Origin: Rhodoferax fermentans
GTDB lineage: Bacteria > Pseudomonadota > Gammaproteobacteria > Burkholderiales > Burkholderiaceae_C
DNA length: 64,000 nt
NCBI RefSeq assembly: GCF_002017865.1
Contig: NZ_MTJN01000002.1
Span: 2,356,001-2,420,000 of the forward strand
Direction: 5' to 3'
The position numbers were made by a program, and so were the translations under genes. Of this stretch, positions 59,339 to 64,000 are shown piece by piece; positions within the stretch are counted from its first letter, which is position 1; every line of letters begins with the position of its first letter. The notes below the pieces were generated by a model that did no database searches, was not told the origin of the DNA, and saw only the letters and a program-made list of their open reading frames with translations.

Positions 59339-59971
59339 TTACAAGTTGGTTATCGCGAAGGGCGCTCCATAAATTTTATCGAAATAGGCCATGGTGTCGT
59401 CCAGTGTCCAATTCAAACCAGCCGCTGGCGTCCATGCACCTTTTCCTGCCCAGATGGTTTTACATTGCTCGGCGGTTATCAATACACTATTTGGATTGTT
59501 TTCGTTCGCAACAGCAGTGAGAAAGGATCCTACCAAATGCCTAGCGAGTGATTCAAGGCCACCGCCGCCTGTCGACAGAACTTGTTGAAGCGTTTTTCCA
59601 GCGAAATTTGGAAACACTGTTGCATCGAACAGCGCGGATACATAGCCTTGAGCTGTTCCTTGAAAGAGAGACTTATCCTTGTCGTTGTACGGAAATGGGT
59701 GGCTGTGGTTTTTCCAATGACCGTGCGAAAAACAGTTGTAGGTGGTATTGACAGTCCGCCCTCGGCTGACTTTCCAGTTTGCAGGCTTTAGCGACGAAAA
59801 AGACGACGGTTTGATGCAGGTGTGATCGCCAGCAAGAACGGTATTGCTTTTCATCGCAGCCAGTACAGGTGCCGCTGCCAAGCCAGCACGCAACAACCGC
59901 CGACGCGCAATACCAGTCGTTTGAGCTGACTCAACGGTTTGTGGCAAAGATTCAGTTTGTGTTTCGTTCAT
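59339..59971 (-). CDS. Tat-exported protein of unknown function, first gene of the HPr-rel-A operon
   Basis: 210 residues. A twin-arginine signal ('GIARRRLLRAGLAAAPVLAA') starts near residue 20. The mature part has two cysteine-containing blocks and 'CFSHGHWKNHSHPFPYND', a variant of the C-x-x-G-x-W-K-N-H pattern seen in secreted proteins of PEP-CTERM bacteria. 'GKTLQQVLSTGGGGLESLAR' follows. No C-terminal PEP-CTERM anchor is present. ATG 59971 has GAGGTGAG upstream, and the gene is preceded by a sigma-54 promoter. It is likely a folded secreted protein handled or modified by the next three gene products. Confidence 0.75.
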   Translation of the reverse strand: MNETQTESLPQTVESAQTTGIARRRLLRAGLAAAPVLAAMKSNTVLAGDHTCIKPSSFSSLKPANWKVSRGRTVNTTYNCFSHGHWKNHSHPFPYNDKDKSLFQGTAQGYVSALFDATVFPNFAGKTLQQVLSTGGGGLESLARHLVGSFLTAVANENNPNSVLITAEQCKTIWAGKGAWTPAAGLNWTLDDTMAYFDKIYGAPFAITNL

Positions 59972-59997
59972 AAGCTCACCTCGTATTTGCTAGATTA

Positions 59998-60014
59998 AGC
60001 AAATTATGCGCCAA
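59998..60014 (-). promoter_or_regulatory. Sigma-54 (-24/-12) promoter of the HPr-rel-A operon
   Basis: The minus strand reads TTGGCGCATAATTTGCT: TTGGC and TTGCT in correct phase. Predicted start about 59987, 16 nt before the ATG. PrsR, a sigma-54 activator, is encoded 3 kb away. Confidence 0.7.
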
Positions 60015-60076
60015 CAGTCATACATTGTTGAATTGATTGGGCTTTTAAGCACGAAGCCCGGTAAATTCTCGGTAGT

Positions 60077-60093
60077 TGTAAACAATGCCGACA
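60077..60093. promoter_or_regulatory. Candidate upstream activator site (TGT-N11-ACA)
   Basis: TGTAAACAATGCCGACA, an imperfect dyad ending TGT...ACA, about 90-106 nt upstream of the predicted sigma-54 start, the usual distance for an NtrC-type activator. PrsR is the natural candidate; unproven. Confidence 0.35.
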
Positions 60094-60114
60094 GTTAAAA
60101 ACACCAGTCTCAAA

Positions 60115-62889
60115 TCACAGGCCCTTGATCAACTGCGCCACTTCCTTCTGTCCCCCAAACTTGTCCCCCAGCTTCGCCAGTTCATCCAATTGCACCTTGG
60201 CCAAGTCTTTCTTGCCACCTTTGATGTGTATCTTGGCCAGGTTCAGCTTGAATATCGGGTTCTCTGGCTGTAGTGTGACCACCTTGGTTTGCACTTCCAG
60301 CGCTTTGGCGTAATCGCCCTTGTCTGACAGCAACTCGGCCAATGTGTCCATCAAGGCGGGCTGGTTGGGCGCCAATGCATTGGCCTTCTCCGCCAAGGCG
60401 ATAGCACCATCTTTGTTGAGCCGGGCGGTTACCCAGGCCAGGTTGTTAAAGGCTACGGCGTTGTTGGGCTGCAGTTGGGTCACACGGGTGTATAGCTTTT
60501 CAGCGCCTGAGTAGTCTTTGCGGCTGATGGCGCCGTCACCCAGGTACAACAGGAAGACAGTGTCTTTAGGCTGGTCTCGTTGCCAAGTTGCGGAAAACTT
60601 CTCAGCCTCACTTGTTTTGCCTGCTGCCAACAACACCGAATGCAATTTGACGGCCAGTTCGGCAGAGCTGGCTTGTTTCAGCCCCGTCTGGTAAGCGTTT
60701 GCGGCGGCGTCCCAGTTCTTCTGGGAGGCGTTGATATCACCTTCTAGAACATATCCGACCGCATCTTTAGGGCCTTGTTTCTGCATGGTCTTGGCTGTGG
60801 TCAAGGCTCCACTGATGTTTTTGCCGTCCATGTCCAGCAAGATACTGCCACGTTGGGCTGCCTGCAAGTCAGGTTTGATATCCAGCGCCTTGCGCAAGCT
60901 GGCAGCAGCGGCAGCTTTGTCTTTGTTGGCCATGTGTACATCGGCCAAACGCAGGTAGGGCTGTGGTGACAGGGGTTGCATGCCTGCCAGTTTGTTGAAG
61001 CTGGCAATGGACTGGTTGAATTCACCTGCGGCAAGCTGCGTGCGACCCAAAGCGTCCAGCAGTTCAGGGTTGTTGGGCAGCGTGGCGACTGCATCTTGTG
61101 CGGCTGACGTCGCCAGTTTCACATCCTTGTTGCGCAAATGGAAGTCAATCAGCAGCAGGCGTGGCGCTGCCTCGGTGGGGTTGGCGGAAACCGCGTTGTT
61201 GATCAGCTTGCCGACCTCATCCTTGCTGGCGCCAGTTCTGGCCGCCAGTTCAGCTTGTGCCAGCAGCGCCTGGGCGTTTTTGGGGTCTTTGGCCAGCACA
61301 GCGTCAAAACGTGCCTTCGCGTCTTGCGGCTTCTTGTCGGCCAGGTCCAGGCCCGCCAAACTGGCGACAGCCGGAAAGAACATGGGGTCAATCTGCAAAG
61401 CCCGCTCAAAACTCTTGCGGGCGCCTGGCAGGTCACGTTTGATCAGCAGAACTCGTCCGCGCAAGTTAGCAGCCAGTGGTTTGTCCGCTTGCTTTTTCTC
61501 AAGGGCATCAATGGCTTTGAGCGCCTTGTCGAGTTCCTGGCGGCGTAAATGGGCACTGATCAGTGCCATGTCGGCCGTGATGCCACTGTCGGATGCTGAA
61601 ATGTTCTGCAACTCACCAAATGCGTTGTCCACCTGGCCGCTGATCATGTGGGTCAGCGCCAGCGAGGTGCGGTTTCTGGCGTTCTTAGGGTCTTGTTGGG
61701 TGGCTTTGGTGAAGTATTCCTCGGCCTTTTTCACATCGTTGTTCTGCAGGTACACCTCACCCGCCACCGCATACAGGCCGGGGTCGATGTTGTCGCCGAC
61801 CAAGCCCGGTTTCAGGGTGTCCAACGCTTTTGTGGCCTGGCCGGATCGCAGATAAGTCATCACCAGCAAGCGGCGAGCCAGTGGTAGGTTGGGGGCAGCT
61901 TGTAGCGCCTTACTCAGGTACACCTCGGCTTGCAAGGGCGAATTGAGTTGAAGCTCGATGGCGCCGGCCAGTTGAAGTCCTTGCACATTGTTGGGCGCAG
62001 CTTTCAAAACCTGCTGCGTCAACTCGCGTGCGGCCTTCAAGTCCATTTGCTGGTAAGCCAAATTGGCTTCCAGAAACTTGGTTTGGGGTTGGTTGGGGGC
62101 GATTTTCTTTAACTGTTCGATCTGGCTGGCTGCGTCTGGCAGATTGTTCTGTTGCAACAACAAGGTGACTGCAGCCGTCTGGCCCGCGAGAAAATCGGGT
62201 TTGATCTCGACCGATTTGCGGTAGGCCGCCAAAGCCTCTGCCGGTTGGTTTTTGGCGTAACGCAGCAGATCCCCTTTGAGCTTCCAGGCTTCAAAACTTT
62301 GCGGGTTTTTGGAAATGACTTCATCGGCAATGGCCAGTGCGCCATCAAAGTCGCGTTGGCCACCTTTCTGGCGTGCTTGGATCAGCTTGGCAGGCGCGTA
62401 GTCAGGAGCAGTTGCCAGAGCCGCATCAAGTGCAGTCTGAGCAGGCTCTGTTTGCCCCTGCGCTGCGTAGGCGCCAGCCAGACTGGTCAGCAGTGAGGCT
62501 TGCGCGGTTTTGTCTGCCAAGTTGGTCTTGCCAAATTCATCGGTCAGTTTTTTGGCTTGTCCTTGTGCCAGCATTGCAGTAGCCAGCAATGGTAGGGTTT
62601 TGTCTTGGGCAAATTTCAGTGCCAGGGCTTTGCGCAGCTCTGTTTCTGCGCCCGCCACGTCACCACTTTCTAGCAGCGTCTTACCCAGCAAATAACGAGC
62701 CTCTGGCATGTCCGGGCTTTTTTGCAGTGCGTTTTTGATCTGGATGACTGCGGCTTTGCTGTCATTTTTCGCCAGATAGTCTTTGGCGGAGCTGATCATG
62801 GCCTCGGGCTTGTCGCCACAAGCCACCAACAGCAGAGACACCAGCAGCGCTGGCAGTGCACCACGGATGGGATGTTTTGTGATTTTCAT
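60115..62889 (-). CDS. prsT: PEP-CTERM system TPR-repeat lipoprotein PrsT
   Basis: 924 residues. Lipoprotein signal ('LVSLLLVACGD') followed by about 20 tetratricopeptide repeats across the whole length ('AVIQIKNALQKSPDMPEARY', 'GETYLQ'-like units). This length and layout are those of the PrsT protein found with exosortase/PEP-CTERM systems, thought to act in the periplasm in exopolysaccharide and surface-protein handling. It lies 37 nt after prsR and is probably co-transcribed with it. Confidence 0.88.
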   Translation of the reverse strand: MKITKHPIRGALPALLVSLLLVACGDKPEAMISSAKDYLAKNDSKAAVIQIKNALQKSPDMPEARYLLGKTLLESGDVAGAETELRKALALKFAQDKTLPLLATAMLAQGQAKKLTDEFGKTNLADKTAQASLLTSLAGAYAAQGQTEPAQTALDAALATAPDYAPAKLIQARQKGGQRDFDGALAIADEVISKNPQSFEAWKLKGDLLRYAKNQPAEALAAYRKSVEIKPDFLAGQTAAVTLLLQQNNLPDAASQIEQLKKIAPNQPQTKFLEANLAYQQMDLKAARELTQQVLKAAPNNVQGLQLAGAIELQLNSPLQAEVYLSKALQAAPNLPLARRLLVMTYLRSGQATKALDTLKPGLVGDNIDPGLYAVAGEVYLQNNDVKKAEEYFTKATQQDPKNARNRTSLALTHMISGQVDNAFGELQNISASDSGITADMALISAHLRRQELDKALKAIDALEKKQADKPLAANLRGRVLLIKRDLPGARKSFERALQIDPMFFPAVASLAGLDLADKKPQDAKARFDAVLAKDPKNAQALLAQAELAARTGASKDEVGKLINNAVSANPTEAAPRLLLIDFHLRNKDVKLATSAAQDAVATLPNNPELLDALGRTQLAAGEFNQSIASFNKLAGMQPLSPQPYLRLADVHMANKDKAAAAASLRKALDIKPDLQAAQRGSILLDMDGKNISGALTTAKTMQKQGPKDAVGYVLEGDINASQKNWDAAANAYQTGLKQASSAELAVKLHSVLLAAGKTSEAEKFSATWQRDQPKDTVFLLYLGDGAISRKDYSGAEKLYTRVTQLQPNNAVAFNNLAWVTARLNKDGAIALAEKANALAPNQPALMDTLAELLSDKGDYAKALEVQTKVVTLQPENPIFKLNLAKIHIKGGKKDLAKVQLDELAKLGDKFGGQKEVAQLIKGL

Positions 62890-62926
62890 GGCAGACCCCT
62901 GGAAGCAAATGGTGTGAACGAAGAAC

Positions 62927-64000
62927 TTATTTCAACCCGAGCCGGTGCATCAAATCGTACAGCGTGGGTCGACTCACACCCAACAACTCCGCGGCTTTGA
63001 GCACATTGCCATTCACACGGCCCAACGCCGCCAGAATGGCGGTTTTTTCCGCGTTGTCGCGGATGACGCGTAAGTCCAGTGAGGTGTCCAGCGCGTCACT
63101 GGCTGGCTGCAGACCCACATCTTCGCGGGTGATCTGATTGCCATCGGCCATGATGACGGCGCGTTTGATGCAGTTTTCCAGCTCGCGGATGTTGCCAGGC
63201 CAAGTGTGTTGCTCGATGGCCTTGACCGCATCTTCACTGAGTGTCAGCGATGCGCGGTTTTGCTCTTGTGCAAATCGGCGGGCAAAGGCGTGTGCCAGTA
63301 ACGCAGAGTCACCCACGCGGTCACGCAGTGGCGGGATGTTGACCACAATCTCTGCGAGCCGGTAGTACAAGTCCTCGCGGAACCGGTTTTCCTTGGCAAG
63401 CGCCATCAGGTCCTGATGGGTGGCGCAAACGATGCGCACATCTACGGCAATCTCCTGTCGACCGCCCACGCGTTCAATGGTGCGTTCTTGCAAAAATCGT
63501 AGCAACTTGGCCTGCAATTGAAAGGGCAAATCGCCAATTTCATCCAGCATCAAGGTGCCGCCATTGGCAGTTTCGATCTTGCCCAGCGTGGTTTTGGCAG
63601 CTCCGGTGAAAGCGCCTTTCTCATATCCAAAGAGCTCACTCTCCAGCAAATTCTCGGGAATGGCGGCACAGTTGATGGCTACGAACTTCTCACCCCGTCG
63701 CGGCGATGCCTGATGTAAGCCGCGCGCCAGCACCTCTTTGCCGGTACCACTTTCACCGAGCAGCATGACAGTGGCGTTGCTGGCGGCGACCTTCTCAATG
63801 GTGCGGCAGATACGCATCATCTGCGGGTCACGGGTGGTCAGGCCCGCCAGCGCGTCAGGCTGATGCAGAGCGCGCAGACGTTTGTTTTCAGCCTGCAATT
63901 CAAACAAGCGAAAGGCCCGCTCCACCGTCAGGTTCAGCAGTTCGGGCTCGAACGGTTTGGCAAAAAAGTCGTACGCCCCCATGGCTACAGCGCGCAAAGC
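62927..64000 (-). CDS. prsR: PEP-CTERM-box sigma-54 response regulator PrsR (5' part outside the window)
   Basis: NtrC-type activator. The visible 357 residues begin in the last part of the receiver domain ('GAYDFFAKPFEPELLNLTVE'), then the AAA+ domain: Walker A 'LLGESGTGKEVLARGL', the sigma-54-contacting 'GYEKGAFTGAAK', Walker B 'GTLMLDEIGDL', and a Fis-type helix-turn-helix at the end ('VLKAAELLGVSRPTLYDLM'). The frame is open through base 64000, so the start and phosphoacceptor Asp lie outside. Partner of the sensor kinase PrsK in PEP-CTERM bacteria. Confidence 0.9.
   Translation of the reverse strand, partial: ALRAVAMGAYDFFAKPFEPELLNLTVERAFRLFELQAENKRLRALHQPDALAGLTTRDPQMMRICRTIEKVAASNATVMLLGESGTGKEVLARGLHQASPRRGEKFVAINCAAIPENLLESELFGYEKGAFTGAAKTTLGKIETANGGTLMLDEIGDLPFQLQAKLLRFLQERTIERVGGRQEIAVDVRIVCATHQDLMALAKENRFREDLYYRLAEIVVNIPPLRDRVGDSALLAHAFARRFAQEQNRASLTLSEDAVKAIEQHTWPGNIRELENCIKRAVIMADGNQITREDVGLQPASDALDTSLDLRVIRDNAEKTAILAALGRVNGNVLKAAELLGVSRPTLYDLMHRLGLK

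Overview
The window reads as a chromosomal piece of a GC-rich betaproteobacterium, most likely Comamonadaceae (Rhodoferax/Polaromonas-like). Grounds are the family mix (Bug-type TctC binding protein, PEP-CTERM regulators PrsR/PrsT, HPr-rel-A proteins, paired YceI proteins, GcvA-type LysR regulators) and a short hairpin repeat scattered between genes. No database search was possible; assignments rest on motifs and family knowledge. I saw no tRNA, rRNA, CRISPR array, IS element or prophage block.

Layout. 0-3 kb: end of an iron/cobalamin-type ABC transport locus (binding protein, decayed ATPase remnant), then pseudoazurin and an MFS transporter. 3-9.5 kb: reductive pyrimidine catabolism on the minus strand (preT, preA, dihydropyrimidinase, N-carbamoyl-beta-alanine amidohydrolase), interrupted by a 590-bp inverted repeat. 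9.6-12.4 kb: thioesterase, two small proteins, LysR, HD hydrolase. 12.5-20.1 kb: a sugar-acid cluster (SMP-30 lactonase, TctABC, KDPGal aldolase and kinase, IclR, divergent SDR). 20.2-25.7 kb: aroD, a RutR-like TetR regulator and a four-gene ABC importer. 26-34.5 kb: methyltransferase, an unknown 565-aa protein with a 55-aa companion, a MarR-controlled EmrAB/NodT efflux operon and a class V aminotransferase. 34.5-37.5 kb: a small I78-like inhibitor and a secreted subtilase preceded by a c-di-GMP-I riboswitch. 37.5-42.2 kb: LysR, glutaryl-CoA dehydrogenase and CaiB CoA-transferase. 42.3-57 kb: a LexA-boxed Bro-N gene, PAS protein, cytochrome b561 with two YceI proteins, HemG, an EF-G paralogue, HD-GYP protein, flavin reductase, M14 peptidase, ClC, DapB-like protein, MarR and Uup. 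57-64 kb: HPr-rel-A operon (nucleotidyltransferase, HprK-related kinase, PqqD-like protein, Tat-exported protein) next to prsT and prsR.

How the parts connect. (1) The pyrimidine operon and the distant ABC importer both have a sigma-54 -24/-12 promoter followed at exactly the same distance (+7 to +22) by a RutR-type palindrome, and a RutR homologue sits beside the importer. This suggests one nitrogen-responsive, pyrimidine-responsive regulon with a dedicated importer. (2) The HPr-rel-A operon also has a well-formed sigma-54 promoter and lies 3 kb from prsR, a sigma-54 activator. (3) A c-di-GMP riboswitch controls the secreted subtilase, and an HD-GYP phosphodiesterase is encoded 12 kb away. 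(4) The intergenic space at 40.06-40.34 kb holds two hairpins whose 31-nt loops are perfect complements of each other; I cannot match this to a named element.
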